Shown in pieces: positions 1 through 11,250 of a DNA stretch of 64,000 nucleotides. This DNA is from Astragalus membranaceus (Eukaryota > Streptophyta > Magnoliopsida > Fabales > Fabaceae), in assembly GCA_039519185.1 (NCBI GenBank), contig CM076847.1:40768916-40832915 (forward strand), given 5' to 3'. The position numbers and the translations under genes were made by a program. Within the stretch, counting starts at the first letter, position 1, and each line of letters begins with the position of its first letter. The notes beneath the pieces were generated by a model, which ran no database searches, was not told the DNA's origin, and was given only the letters and a program-made list of their open reading frames with translations.

Positions 1-1791
1 GACACAGCATAGGGAAAGTGAGTAAAAATTGTCATTTAGACACTTGAACACCTCAGCCCAGAAACACCAGTAAAATAATCCTTTTTTACATAAAACCAGA
101 ACATTGGGATAGACACTGAAATTAGCTTCGAAACGCATTTTGAACCGTCAAATTTGGATAACCGAGTCAAAAGTTATGATTGAAACAAAATCGGAAAAAC
201 ACTTAGACATTCTGAAACTGGCGCCCAGGCGCTGGGCGCGCCCAGGAGCAACACAGGATTGGCGCATAGGCACTGGGCGCCCAGGAACAGCAACACTGGC
301 CTGGCGCACTGGCGCAGGAACTGGCGCAGGGGAACACGGCGCCCAGGCACTAGGCGCCTAAGGCCAACACGCAAGAAAACTCATTTGACTTCGAAATTAA
401 TTTTGCACGAGCCAAATACTCAGAATATGGGAACCCAACAAAAATTTTGGCAAAATGAGACACGCATCATTGGCGCCCATGGACTAGGCGCCTAAGGCCA
501 GGACAGATCACAACTCCTATGACTCCAAAAATTATTTTACACGAGCCATTTATTCAGTGTATGAGAACCCAAAAAGAATTTTGAGAAAATATGCAACGCA
601 ACAGTGGCGCCCTTGGCGCCCATGGCCAAGGTGCCTAGCGCCAAAACTGGCAACACAGTGAGACAGGCACAGGGAACAACTGGCGCAGGGCGCCTAGCGC
701 CCAGACACAGAACTGGCGCAGGAACACCCAAAACTGGCGCAGAGCACACGGCGCCCATGCACTAGGCGCCTAGTGAAAACACGGAACACAACTCTTTTGG
801 TGGCCAAAATCATTTTACACGAGCTATTTTACTTGGACATGAAAACCAAAAGCCAAAATTGGCAAAACAATCACCAGAAAATTGGGGCCCTTGGCGCCCA
901 TGGCACAAGGCGCCTAGCGCCAAAACAGCAACAGACACAACAGTGGCAGCACAGCCCTTGGCGCCCAGCAGCAGGCACCTCGGACAGAATTCCAGCAACA
1001 CACACACACACCTAAGGCGCCTAAGGCTCCATCAATTTTTAAGTTACCTTCAACATAAAAATACCAAATTAAATCACCAATGCCAATCACTTATATGAAC
1101 ACTGGCCATCACATTTTCCACCAAAAATTCATTCAATCATAATACCAAACAATGGGCATGCATAATTTCTATTGTGTACAATTTCAACACCAATCAAACA
1201 TCTCTTTGCACAATTAAAAATTCAGCATAGCAACAACATCACAACATACCAATCATTCATAGAAATCACCCTAGGACCTAACCCTAGACATTACTCATCA
1301 CATAAGCTATTAAAGATAAAAAGAGGACCCCCTAACCTTATGGAAGTCGAAATTACTAGGCAAGGCTCCAAGGAATTGCAAGACACCAACAAGCTTTCCC
1401 TCCTCCTTGAGTGCTCCACGAAATTCCTCTTCCTTCCTCTTGTAACCGTCGCCTCCTCTCCTTTCTCACTCTCTCCTTCGCAAGTTTCTTTTCTCTTCTC
1501 TTCTCTCCTCTCTTCGAATTCTTTTCTTTCTTTTTTGGATGGAATAAGTGAAATAAAACTAACCCACAATACCCCTAAGTGAGTCGAGTCCTATGACTAG
1601 CCAATGGGTCATGGGCCTACTTGTGGATCCTGGGCCCCCATGCACACCACCTAATTCGTGGCAACACCTCCTAAACAAATAAAATAAAATAAATTAAATT
1701 AAATCCTGAATTAGTTAATTAAATTAAATAAATATTGTTAGCCTTAAATAACTTAATTAAATAAATAATTAAATTATTTTGGGGCGTTACA
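1..1791 (-). mobile_element. Ty3/gypsy LTR fragment, cut by the window edge
   Basis: The right end reads ...GGGGCGTTACA, the reverse complement of the TGTAACGCC start seen in the other gypsy LTRs of this window, and is followed by CTCACCCCCG, whose complement is a short purine tract typical of a polypurine tract. An AT-rich TTAATTAAAT block lies just inside the end, as in the 12371-14983 LTR. The left 1 kb is an array of GGCGCC and GGCGCCC words, the same kind of GC-rich array found inside the other LTRs. Orientation is therefore inferred as minus, with this being a 3' LTR. The short reading frames here are low-complexity translations of the array and are not called as genes. Confidence 0.7.
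210..1020. repeat. GGCGCC-rich array in gypsy LTR
   Basis: Repeated GGCGCC, GGCGCCC and TAGGCGCCTA words occur in three blocks separated by AT-rich spacers of about 100-150 bp. The spacers resemble each other: each contains a variant of 'tttacacgagc', an A-rich stretch and a 'ggcaaaa' word. This suggests the array grew by duplication of a unit made of spacer plus GC block. Confidence 0.75.
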
Positions 1792-1801
1792 CTCACCCCC
1801 G

Positions 1802-2903
1802 GAAAAAGCCGTCAAGTGACTTGTGATAAATAGAGGAAGAATCACCGGTAAAGGTTAGATTGATAAAGTATTATTCACCTCTAGTAAAATTGTGCTTAAA
1901 GTATATTAAGTCAAATATGTGACTAAAAGTAATCCCTGAATCTTATGGTAAGAAGAAAGAACTTTCGTGAAGGTTAGTCCTTATAATCGATCCATTCATT
2001 ATGATTGGCATGTATGCGAGATAATAAATGATTGATTTTTATTTCATGCATCATCAAAATTAGAATAACAAGAAAAGTATTCTGGTCAACCCTCTAGGAC
2101 TAAGCATATAGAAATTACATATCACCTTCTTAGAGGTTATGGTTAGAAAGGCGACAGTATGATTGAGTCAGTTAAGTCGTCACAAGCAGCTAGTTGATGT
2201 TTTTACAAATCCATTGCAAAAGAAAATCTGGTTCCTAAAATGATTTTTCAATTAAATGTTTCTCAAGTGATTTTATAAAATTGTGAATTTCTGTGTGCTC
2301 CAAAAGCGTTCTCTAAAGCAGTTGAAGTACTACCTTTTCTTGAAATCTATTTTCTCCTGTCACAATCAATTGCTAGCTCTGGTATTGATTTTCAGAATTC
2401 ATACTCACAATCGTTGTTTACCTAAAATAATTTTTCCCAAAACTCTACTTCCCACCTTCTGGCTGCCGTCACCAACTCTCAAAAACTAAGCAACATGAAA
2501 TGTGCGAAGGCTAAACAACTGCTTCACAGATTTTTGAGACTCATGATTAGCTTTTACCTGTTTTGATGAAATATTCTCTTCATGGTTTCAAAAATGATTT
2601 TCCTTTGGTTTTGATGATCACTTACAAATCAGCAATGGTTCTTTTACCTTGTCAAATAGCTGTGACATTCGATTCGCAAACTTTATCATATATCGACCCT
2701 TTTGATCATGACAAAAAGGGGGAGAGAAATATAGGGTTGCATAAAGCATATAGAATGAGCATATAGATCTATCATAGAATATAGTCAATAAAACAGGGGG
2801 AGCATCATGATAGGGGGAGTATCATATATATGCATTTTCTGTCTGAACTAACCTCCCACCTTGAGATGAGTAAATGTTTTGTCATCATCAAAAAGGGGGA
2901 GAA
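1802..2903 (+). mobile_element. Sirevirus-like Ty1/copia internal 3' end, decayed
   Basis: Between about 2040 and 2240 the plus strand translates, with stops and frame changes, to the copia RNase H tail: a stretch resembling NP...KHIE..YHFLR is followed by QLVDVFTNPLQKK, matching the family's QLADIFTKPL motif. Downstream come several AAAAAGGGGGAGA-type purine tracts (about 2716, 2797, 2811 and 2891). Multiple polypurine tracts are a hallmark of the Sirevirus lineage. The first about 200 bases of the interval show nothing recognisable. No intact reading frame remains. Confidence 0.6.
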
Positions 2904-4371
2904 TGTAGATATCTTGTGTTGCAGGCTAAGTTTTGATGATGAAGTGGTTAAGAGGTTTTGATGATGAAAAAGACAAAAGCTAAAGTTGATAATAGTAAAA
3001 AGACCAAAGCCAAAGTTGATGGCCAAAGTTAATGAAAGTGACAAAACATCAAAGTCACAATCCAAGACAACCAACCTCAAAAATAGAAGATTCAAGTTTA
3101 AGGGTAGTCCTTAAATATAAGGGTAGTCCTTAGGGTTTGGGGGTGTCTTAGGAAAAAGTGTAAGCTCTTTCAATGGTCAGCTCGTATCTCAAAGTCTCAC
3201 ACACTCACAAGTTTTTCAAAGATGCATGCATACTTACGTAAACATACCTATCATCTTTAAAACATAAAAATCGATTTTATCTTGTATATACTTTCATCGA
3301 AATCGATTTTCAGGCCAATCAGAAAAGGAAGAATCGATTTTCACTTCATGTATTTTTTAGTACATAAATCGATTTCTGAGCCAAACCTTTTTAAAGGAAG
3401 AATCGATTCCCACTCTTTTGCACTTAACTGAGAATCAATTCCTACATGTCTCAGGCGAGCTGAGAATCGATTCATGCAAATTTTCACTAAGTATAGAATC
3501 GATTCCTAGCCCTCCATGGTTCTCAAGAATCGATTGTCCCTATTTTTCAAACAAATCAAAATCGATTCCTCACTTAAAAGAATCGATTCCTAGATCAATT
3601 GTCTTCAACAAAGAATCGATTCCTACACTATTTTTAACGTAAACTTGATTTTTTTCATAGCCTATAAATAGGCACTGTATTACGTTCATTTTCACAACAA
3701 CCCATTTCACGAATCAGAAAAACTTTTGAGAAAAACTCTTCACGCTTTTACTTTTGCTCGTCACGCACCGTTGGTCCGTCTGAGCTGATCTGTTGCTAAG
3801 AGTTAGTTGGGGTTGCATTCTTCAAGTTGTAATATCTGCCTTCATTAGAGGTATTTCTGTCTTTACAATTGTTTATTATTTCATTGTTTGTGATTTGTAC
3901 TAGGGAGTGGGGTATCTCTCTAGGGTAGCTGTTTGTACTAGGAAGTGGGGTATCTTTCTGGGGCAGCTGATTGTAACAGGGGTGGGGTATCTCTTGTTAT
4001 TGTTATATTAGATTTGAGGGCTCTCCATAGGTGGGGTATCCTAGGAGGAGAGTGCCTAAGTCTGTAAAGGTTTTCCAAGGCACCTGTAAGCCTTGTTGTT
4101 TTGGTTAGTGGAAAATCTCACAAGGGTGTGAGGACTGGACGTAGGTCACTAGGAGGTGACCGAACCAGGATAAATCTCTGCGTGTTTTATTGCTTTCCTG
4201 CTTTACTGTTATACCGTTTTACTGCTTTATATTCTAATTCCTTCGCTTCCACTTAACCTGCGCGAAATTGATCTAAGTCATTGAAAAAGGGGAAAAACGT
4301 TTTCGAAATATCTGAAAAGTTTTTAAATCTCAATTCACCCCCCCTCTTGAGACTGAAGCCACTTGGTAACA
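2904..4371 (+). mobile_element. LTR of Sirevirus-like copia element (3' LTR)
   Basis: The segment starts TGTAGATATC directly after the purine tract AAAAAGGGGGAGAA and ends ...GGTAACA, giving TG...CA ends and a length of 1468 bp. Near the end it has AATTCACCCCCCCTCTTG, a sequence typical of copia/Sirevirus LTR ends. A TATAAATA box at 3663-3670 lies centrally, as expected for a U3 promoter. The other LTR lies beyond the left window edge, so the target duplication (expected GTAAG at 4372-4376) cannot be checked. Confidence 0.65.
3268..3640 (+). repeat. Degenerate GAATCGATTC repeat cluster in the copia LTR
   Basis: About twelve copies of a palindromic word, GAATCGATTCC or AAATCGATTTT, occur at irregular 20-40 bp spacing just upstream of the TATA box at 3663. 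The spacing and the palindrome look like a promoter-proximal repeat in U3; a protein-binding role is only a guess. Confidence 0.7.
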
Positions 4372-6080
4372 GTAAGTTGTTGCCACTGCTCTGAATTAGA
4401 ATTGTTGTTAATTAGAATAGGTTATGAATTAGAATTGGATACTGTGTGTTCTGAATTAGAATTGAGAAAAGACAGTTAGCAGAAAAAGACTGTGTGTTCT
4501 GAATTAGAATTGAAAATCCTATGTTTACATAGTATAATACAGGAGTTGCGGTTTTTGTAAATAGTTAAAGATCTGGTTAAGTATGGCTCAACTGCAATAT
4601 GTGACTGAATTATGTGTCTAAATTACACATCTTTGATTCTTAGAAATTGCAATATGTGACCGAATTATGTGTCTAAATTGATTAATACTGAAACTTTGTC
4701 AACTCCAAAATGGACAACACAGTGGTAAATGGTAATTATGTGATTGAATTAGCTGTTTTTTTCCACAAAGACAGCTTATAAGTTGGAACTTTCATTCATT
4801 GTTATAGATTATAGTTTGCAGCTATAATTGTGACTGATTAGTTTCTGCATTAAAGTGGGGATAATTGTGACTGACTGATTAGCTATAATTGTTATAGATT
4901 ATAGTTTGCAGCTATAATTGTGACTAATTAGTTTGCAGCTATAATGGTATTGCAAGATTCTTTTAACATTTCATTGGTCTTAAGTTCCCACTGAAGCTGT
5001 CTTGGCATCATTAAGAATTGGGATAGTTTGGATTCCCTAAGGAATGAGAATCATTGTTCTGTTTTATGCTGGTTATTCTCTCTTTTATGCTGGAGTATTA
5101 ATTGTTCTGTTTTATGCTGCACCTGTTTTATGCTGAAGTATTATGCTGAAGTATTTTTAGTAGCTTATTATTCTGTTTGTTCTGCACCTGTTTGTTCTGT
5201 TTTAAGCACCTAATAATAGCTTATTATTTTTAGTAGTTTATTATTTTTTCTTATTGATCAGGATACATTCAAACAAAATGTGGTTGACTTGGTTGGGGAT
5301 TATGTTCAAGAGGTAGATGGAGCGGTAGCAGTTGAATGCTGGACGTTGGCTGCGGGGCCTCGCACCCGTGGTCGCCTCTATGGCACAACAGGTTTATCTG
5401 TGAACGCCCGATCTGGGTCTAAGTCGCTTATCCAAGAGTCCCAGAATCCTTCTGGTTTCATGTTTGGGATATCTTTGGAAGTAGAGAGGGAAGCTAGACT
5501 TAGAGCTGAGAAGATTGCTCAAGATGCAGTAGCCCAGGCTCAAGAGGCGAATGAGCATTCTCAGAAGGTACAAAATGATTTAGATGAGATGAGAATTTTA
5601 TTTGTAGATCGCCTGAATGCTTTGGAGCGTGGATCATTTTGTGGTAGCTCTCATTCGCATCCTCATTATGATGAAGATTTGGATGAAGAGTCACTTGATG
5701 GCGAGGATTGATTTGTTATGGTTACTTTTATGTATTTGTAGGATGACAAAACACTTGATATTTTGTAGTTTCATCAAGACTATTATATTTTGTAGTTTCA
5801 AGAATGTTTTGTTTTATGGTATTTGGTATTAAGCATTTTGATATGGCATGTTGTTTCATGATTGTGTTAAAAATGCTTTAGGAGCAGTGGTAGTAAAGGG
5901 ACAAAGTAGGAGCAGTAGGACAATTATTTTAAAAAAAAAAATACTTAAGTTAGCGTCGGCCACACCGATGCTACAAACACGTGGCCGACGCTAATCAGAC
6001 GCTAAAAGATAGTTAGCGTCCGCTTTTGGCCTATTAGCGTGGGCTTTTGGGCGACGCTAAAAACTGTTTTTCTAGTAGTG
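4372..6080 (+). mobile_element. CACTA element, right part only
   Basis: The right end at 6080 reads ...TTTTTCTAGTAGTG, the complement of CACTACTAGAAAAA, a standard CACTA terminus. Inside it (5945-6065) are subterminal repeats built on GACGCTAA/TTAGCGTC with GGCC words. A transposase-type coding exon (5263-5711) precedes it. The left part appears to be cut at 4371 by the Sirevirus-like insertion, so the left terminus is outside the window. 4372-5262 is AT-rich, intron-like DNA with short local repeats of CTGAATTAGAATTG and of a TGTGACTGAATTATGTGTCTA word. Confidence 0.75.
5263..5711 (+). pseudogene. Last coding exon of a CACTA tnp1/Transposase_24-type protein
   Basis: An open frame follows a good acceptor (…TTATTGATCAG, then GATACATTC) and runs to TGA at 5711. 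The product has a motif like RTRGRLYGTTG near its start, a hydrophilic coiled-coil-like middle (EVEREARLRAEKIAQDAVAQ) and an acidic tail (DEDLDEESLDGED). This matches the C-terminal layout of plant En/Spm TNP1/Ptta-type transposase proteins, which bind subterminal repeats. There is no likely start codon, because the upstream exons are missing or lie beyond the copia insertion. It sits about 230 bp before the CACTA terminus, the expected place. Function is inferred from layout and context. Confidence 0.55.
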
Positions 6081-6599
6081 GGTGTTTTGGGATTTCTAGA
6101 GCTTGGTTAATACAAATGGTGTTTCAACAGAAACTTAAACACAAGCTACAATACATACTCAAATAAAAAAAAATCCCTACGGTTTTGAAGTAGCTGAGTA
6201 TGGATGACAGAAAACTTCACAGTTGAGAAGATTGGAGGATTTAAGCTCAAAGTACTCTCTTTTGTTGACTTTAACCATGACAACTCTTCTCATGATGATC
6301 TTTCTCAAGTTAACCCATTTGGTCTTGACACTTTGATCATGTCAAGAGAGGTCTTCCGTCTTTGTTTGCTTCTGGTTAACACTTCTTTCATTGTTCTTTT
6401 TCAAGTCTTCTCATTTATGTTTATCATAAGCAGATATCTTCTTGAGAATTTAACTAACATTTCCAGTTCTTATATTTCACTCAAGAAGAAACATTAGTAG
6501 CATATGAAATTAGATAATTTATGCTTCTCACATTTAAAGTTTGTTAATCATCAAAACTTAACTGAGATTTTGCCTCAATAGTTCATTCTCTAATTATAG
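6081..6599. other. Non-coding flank, nothing recognised
   Basis: DNA to the right of the CACTA end. A 97-codon open frame at 6204-6497 has no domain that I recognise and is not called as a gene. Confidence 0.4.
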
Positions 6600-7285
6600 T
6601 CCCCCACACCCCTATCCAATCTTTAAGAAACAAGGACATATTTGCACAGCAATACATTCATACCCCATATTATCCCAAAACCGAGTAGAATTAATAAAGG
6701 GAATTTTGGTCTCAAACAGAAAAATTAAATCATGCTAAAATCTTCTAACAAGCTCTTTCATATGGCAATTGCTACTTTTTTCAGCAAAGCCACAAACATT
6801 CCAAGCAAGAACAGACATATCATTAAAACTAATCATTAATAAAATATGAGAGGGAAAGAAAAACCTCTAAATAACTCAGCGTTAAAGCATTTCCTGTGTC
6901 TTTTCTACAAATGCTATCCTTCCCATTATCCTCATCACGCTCTTCATTCATAACTGAGTCCTCCAACCCCTCCTTATTTTCCTCCACATGTGGGTCTGGT
7001 GGTTTAGGCTCCTCCACGACACCAGCCATGAAATTTACGTGGCCAACTTGATCTTTAACATGCAAGTTAGTAACATTGTTGGTGAGTTGAACAATTGGGA
7101 TATACTGGGAATTTTTTCCTTTGTTTGTGGGCCCCGATTTGACCAAGTTAAGATCCACTTTATTATTCCCTTTGACTTGTGAATCCTTGCTGGGTGAAGT
7201 CACGTACTTATTTTGAGAAGCAATGGGTCCATTGGATTTAATACCAACTACGAATAAATCCCATGGTATACTTCTAGTTGATCAT
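6600..7285 (-). pseudogene. LINE relic: end of ORF1 and start of ORF2
   Basis: On the minus strand a hydrophilic, proline/acid-rich frame ends with a stop at 6829-6831, typical of the C-terminal part of a plant L1-type ORF1. Eleven bases further on, an ATG at 6818 opens MSVLAWNVCGFAEK, the characteristic start of the plant LINE ORF2 endonuclease, and it continues with FETKIPFINSTRFWDNMGY before stops. So the ORF1/ORF2 junction is visible. The rest of ORF2 (reverse transcriptase) is missing here. The N-terminal part of an ORF1 in the same orientation lies at 10963-11250, and the two are probably parts of one LINE. Confidence 0.75.
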
Positions 7286-8138
7286 ATTCTTGGTATAAAT
7301 AGACTTAGACAGAATTGAATTATAATAAATCTTTTAAGTTACTAAGAAATAAAGTTTCACAACTTTAAAATATTTTTTCTTTTGACATTTTTGATCGTCA
7401 CCAAATACATTTTATCAGTAGTAAAATTATATTAACATGTAATATTTTCTCGTTGTATCTCAAACACAAAATATAAAATAATTATATTATGTGTAACGTC
7501 CCACCATAAAAAATTAAGAGTAATGAAATTATAGCAACAACAAAGAATGTTTACCCGTTGCAATTAAAAAATAAAAAAATAATTTTTTCGACAATATCTA
7601 GTACCTTCACGGATCAAGAAAAATGTCCAATTATAAGAAATAAAGGCATTCATGAAAACAAATACAAAAATGATTATATTGACAATGTGTTATATTTCCC
7701 CGTAAGAAATAAAAAATAATGAAATTGTATCAACAATATGTTTACCCGTTAAAACAAAACAAAAAAATAAAATAATATTTATAAATAGATAGTTGATAGT
7801 TGAGGATTAGTGTTTTGATTAAATAGATAGCAGATAGAATAAAAAAATGAAATGTGAAGAGAGAGAGAGATTAAAGGTGGGAGAGATAAAGTGAAAATTG
7901 AGAAAGATAAGAGTGAGATAGAGGTAAAGAAGTGGATTTTAAATGTGAGATAAAAAAAAGTAAGAGATGATGAGAGAAAGTGGGACCCACAAAAATAAAA
8001 AATGAGATAGAATAACTATAGATTTCAAAATTTTCCCTCAAAAAAACAAAAAATTAAATGGGCAATTTGGTAGTTTGATTAGTTATTTATTTTCTTAGAT
8101 AGATATTTTAGACCGAGTAGTTTGGTATTTATTTTCTT
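7286..8138. other. AT-rich non-coding segment inside the LINE
   Basis: No coding sequence is recognised. A degenerate internal duplication is visible (a word like ATGTTTACCCGTT at about 7549 and 7739, each followed by A-rich DNA). 7855-7990 is a purine-rich GAGAGA/AAGTGAGA tract on the plus strand. The segment separates parts of LINE ORF1, so it probably contains an old insertion whose ends I could not define. Confidence 0.4.
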
Positions 8139-8204
8139 CCAAGGCTTCCTGTAACATCCCAGACTGCTTTTTAAAACTGTCGATTGCCCCCACAAACCAA
8201 CACG

Positions 8205-8305
8205 TGTCTTATACCACTACTACTACTCCAAGTCAAGCACGCTTAACTATGGAGTTCTTATGGGAAGGGCTCTTGAAAAGATAATGCATCTTGTTGGTAT
8301 AGGTA
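8205..8305 (-). repeat. 5S rRNA-like segment in a Cassandra-type TRIM LTR
   Basis: On the minus strand, about 31 bases (8234-8264) read almost exactly as the central part of plant 5S rRNA, ending AGTTAAGCGTGCTTG, with AGAACTCC just before it. A flanking TATACCAACA..ATGCA and a following GGAGTAGTAGTA also fit the 5S order with changes. Cassandra terminal-repeat retrotransposons carry a 5S domain in their LTRs close to the LTR end, and here the LTR end (8150) is about 60 bp away. The degenerate flanks make a functional 5S gene unlikely. Confidence 0.65.
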
Positions 8306-8565
8306 GTCCAAATCAATTCTTTTAAGTCTTTCTTCAACTGTACAGTCTCATACCTGCACAGCCTCAGGATCCCTCTCATTCCGGTGCGTATTCGATTCAT
8401 CCATGTGTCCCTCTGCCTAGAAGCAGGCCAGGGGCCGCTCTTTGTCTGTGCCAACTTTTTGGGCACCGACGATCACTCCCTACCCTCATCAACCACGAGC
8501 GTCACATGCCCACCAGCTTCCGCTTGGTTCGTCCCCAAACCACACCGTACTAGGAGAGGTCTGTT

Positions 8566-8577
8566 GCTCTGATACCA
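8566..8577 (-). other. Primer-binding site (initiator tRNA-Met)
   Basis: GCTCTGATACCA on the plus strand is the complement of TGGTATCAGAGC, the standard plant iMet primer site. It lies two bases from the TGTAACATCCC repeat starting at 8580, the position expected for a minus-oriented element. Confidence 0.8.
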
Positions 8578-10967
8578 TTTGTAACATCCCAGACTGATTT
8601 TTAGAACTGTCGATTGCCCCCATCAGCCACGGGTGTCACATGCAAAAATGTAACACCCAAAGTAATTGTGATTACTTTCACCGTTAAGTGATTTATTTAA
8701 ATTGTTTCATTGGTTGCATAATTGATTTTGTGGCTTGAAGATTCCCTATGGTCATTGGTGTGATTGAACTACTTAATTACTTTGATTAATATTATGGATT
8801 TATTCTTACTTGTAACACCCCCCCAAAGTAATATTTATTACTTTGATGGTTATATGATTAAATTTGCATTTGTTTTAGTGGATTGAAATTTCTTGAGTAC
8901 ATGATTGTGGTGTTATTTACTTTGAGAGAGTTTTAATTTATATTAAAGTGTTAACCCACACTTTTTAATTCAGCCACACAAAAAGGACCCTTGTGCCCTT
9001 CATTAAACTCACCTATAAATAGTAAGTGAGGTGAGAGTCACACACCAAAAAGCACTGCTTCATCCAACATTTCATTTTGTTGAAAGAGAGGGAGATAGAG
9101 AGGAGAGTCTTCGAGAGGGAGAGGAGAAGAGGAGATTAGACCATTTCTTCACCATTTCACAAATGTGTGGCAAGGGAACCTAATTCCCACATTTCTTCTT
9201 AGAAAACCACTCCTTCTTCACCAACATAATCATCTCCAAGTTCTGTTTTGAGAAGAGTTTGAGTTACCAAATTCTGAACATCACCTTCATTTTCCTCCTA
9301 GAACTGCATTTTTGGGTTGCATGTCACTTGTGGAACCTAGAAGTTTGATTTTGGGGTTTGCATGTAGCAATAGAAGCTGGAGAACTGAGTTTGGGAAGCT
9401 ATCCTAGGGCTTTGGAGCGTGAAGCACTGATTTTGGGGCCTCATGTGATGATTTGAGTTGATTAGGAGCTTAGTTGATTGTTTTGCAGCTCACATTGTTT
9501 GGTTACTTGGTTATTCATCCTTAAACTTACGAGTTCTTCACTCCTTTGTGTTCTCTTATTGTTTGATTCTGGCCCTAAAAAGGGATTGTGTTCTGAGATT
9601 TTGAATGCATGTGGTTTAATCTTATAATGTGATGTTAAAATGACTAGTAAATACAGAGTTTTTGGTGCTGAAACGTGTTTGATAATGCCTTTGAATAAAT
9701 TGATAAGTTTGAATCCTTTGTGTTTGAATCAAATGACGCATGTAAATTGTGTTAATGACCCTTGATATGAGTGAATTGGTATATTTTACAAGCAATTAAA
9801 AGTAGTAATAAGTATTCAGAGGGGTTGAATTGCATAAGATTCAGTGTTTTCACTCAGAAACATGAAATGGGAATTGTTGGAAACAGACACGGGTCGTGTC
9901 TTTAAGAGCATGGACCGTGCCTTCATCTGGTCCAGCTCTGGTGCTTCAAAATTTTGCAGCACAGACCACGGCTTTTAGACATGGACCGTGTCTACCTCTG
10001 GCCAGACTTGAAATTTCAATATTTTTTCAAATGTAATTAGTGCAATCCGCCTTGATCCCAATCCTTAATCTAATGATAAGCGCTAGATATATACTATTTG
10101 AGTCATATTATTGGGATATTGTTGATGAATATATGAGTTATGAAATGGAATTTTTATGCATGTTATGATTCCCTGTACTGTGTTTCGTCACACCTCCGTA
10201 AATGTTACAAACTGTTATCGTGTGTGAGAAGTAAATATATGGTATATACATAAAATACTATGCAACATCACAAGAATATTTTAGCATACTTGGAAGGGGA
10301 AGTCGTGATTCTTAAGTTCCAGGCTCAGAAATTTTACTCAACCAATGGTTGAGTACGGGTTCTCCGCTGAAACTGATATTATTCAGATTTCTTATGGATT
10401 ATGCTAAAGTGGAAGTATATATATAAAAGACATCGAGAGTTTTGTTGTGAGGTGTCACGTAAAAACTCACTGAGATTTGTAAATCCCGCCCTTTAATGTT
10501 TATGGTTTTACGGATGATCAAAGAAAAGTCTTGTTTGGTTAAGGTGAAGCTATGAAGCTTTAATATTTGTTGATGAGGTCCTTAATTGATTATAAGGCAT
10601 CGTGTATTGAGATTATGACACATGTTGTATTGTAGATCTGGTCATGGATGTAGTTTGAGCTATGAGACCATTTAGGGTTCTCCTTTCCCTTAGGTATTAT
10701 CTTTATGGATAAATAGGATATACATTTCCCCTAAGTTTGGATTAAAGGATGATTCAGATGTAAGTGGTTTCGATTGTACCTCAATGATGGTGGAGTTCTA
10801 ATGAAACATGACTATGAAAGTTTATTAAATATGGATAAGTTGAACTCCTATGAAGGTTATATGTGAATATATTTTAATCCAAACCTAGAGTTGCGTACCT
10901 CTGATTTTGATAAATGTATATCATACTAAATGATGTTGACGAATGAAATTTAGGATGTTACACTTCC

Positions 10968-11250
10968 TTAAGTCATCCAGGAGAGTATCAGCGATATAAC
11001 ATCTCGATTTGAGCTGAGCACCATCGTCCAATTCAATTATGAACAACTTCTCTGCTAGTAGATCAACCTTCTATTTTCTTACCACTGGAGTTTGTTCCCC
11101 AATAAGCTTGTTTCGAAAAGAAATTCGTTTTTGGTCGTCTCCTCCTGCGTCATTTGGAGGTTTTTGCGGTCGTGGTTCCTCACGCAAGCTTTGCTCTCCC
11201 CCCTCCATCTCCATGCCTCTCATTGAAATTTCTAATTCTAATGCTTGAAC
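10968..11250 (-). pseudogene. LINE ORF1 N-terminal relic
   Basis: The minus strand reads, with one stop, as a plant LINE ORF1 N-terminal region: MRGMEMEGG, a proline-rich linker, SFRNKLIGEQTPV, then VDLLAEKLFIIELDDG and LDDLRK. This resembles the segment before the DUF4283 region of plant LINE ORF1 proteins. The frame continues across the 8150-10962 insertion into PWKK at 8139-8149, showing the LINE was there first. Confidence 0.6.

Larger units (their letters stand above)
8150..10962. mobile_element. Composite LTR-type insertion with 5-bp target duplication CTTCC
   Basis: The insertion begins TGTAACATCC and ends GGATGTTACA, a perfect 10-bp terminal inverted match, and is flanked by CTTCC at 8145-8149 and 10963-10967. 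Removing it and one CTTCC rejoins the LINE ORF1 reading frame as LDDLRK|PWKK. Inside, the first about 50 bp recur at 8580 after a reverse-complement primer-binding site (8566-8577), so an LTR/internal/LTR layout is present at the left, with a Cassandra-like 5S motif at 8205-8305. From 8811 rightward it looks like a long plus-oriented gypsy-type LTR (TGTAACACCCC start, TATAAAT at 9014). No coding capacity is seen. The exact nesting is unresolved. Confidence 0.7.

Noticed and set aside
6204..6497. A 97-codon open frame that could be a small gene
   Set aside because: No recognisable domain, AT-rich context and no promoter or splice evidence.
8234..8264. A functional 5S rRNA gene
   Set aside because: Only the central part is conserved, both ends are diverged, and it sits in an LTR end next to a primer-binding site.
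8811..10962. An independent solo LTR starting TGTAACACCCC at 8811
   Set aside because: Its flanks (TTACT and CTTCC) do not match, whereas 8150-10962 has a perfect CTTCC duplication and restores the LINE frame.
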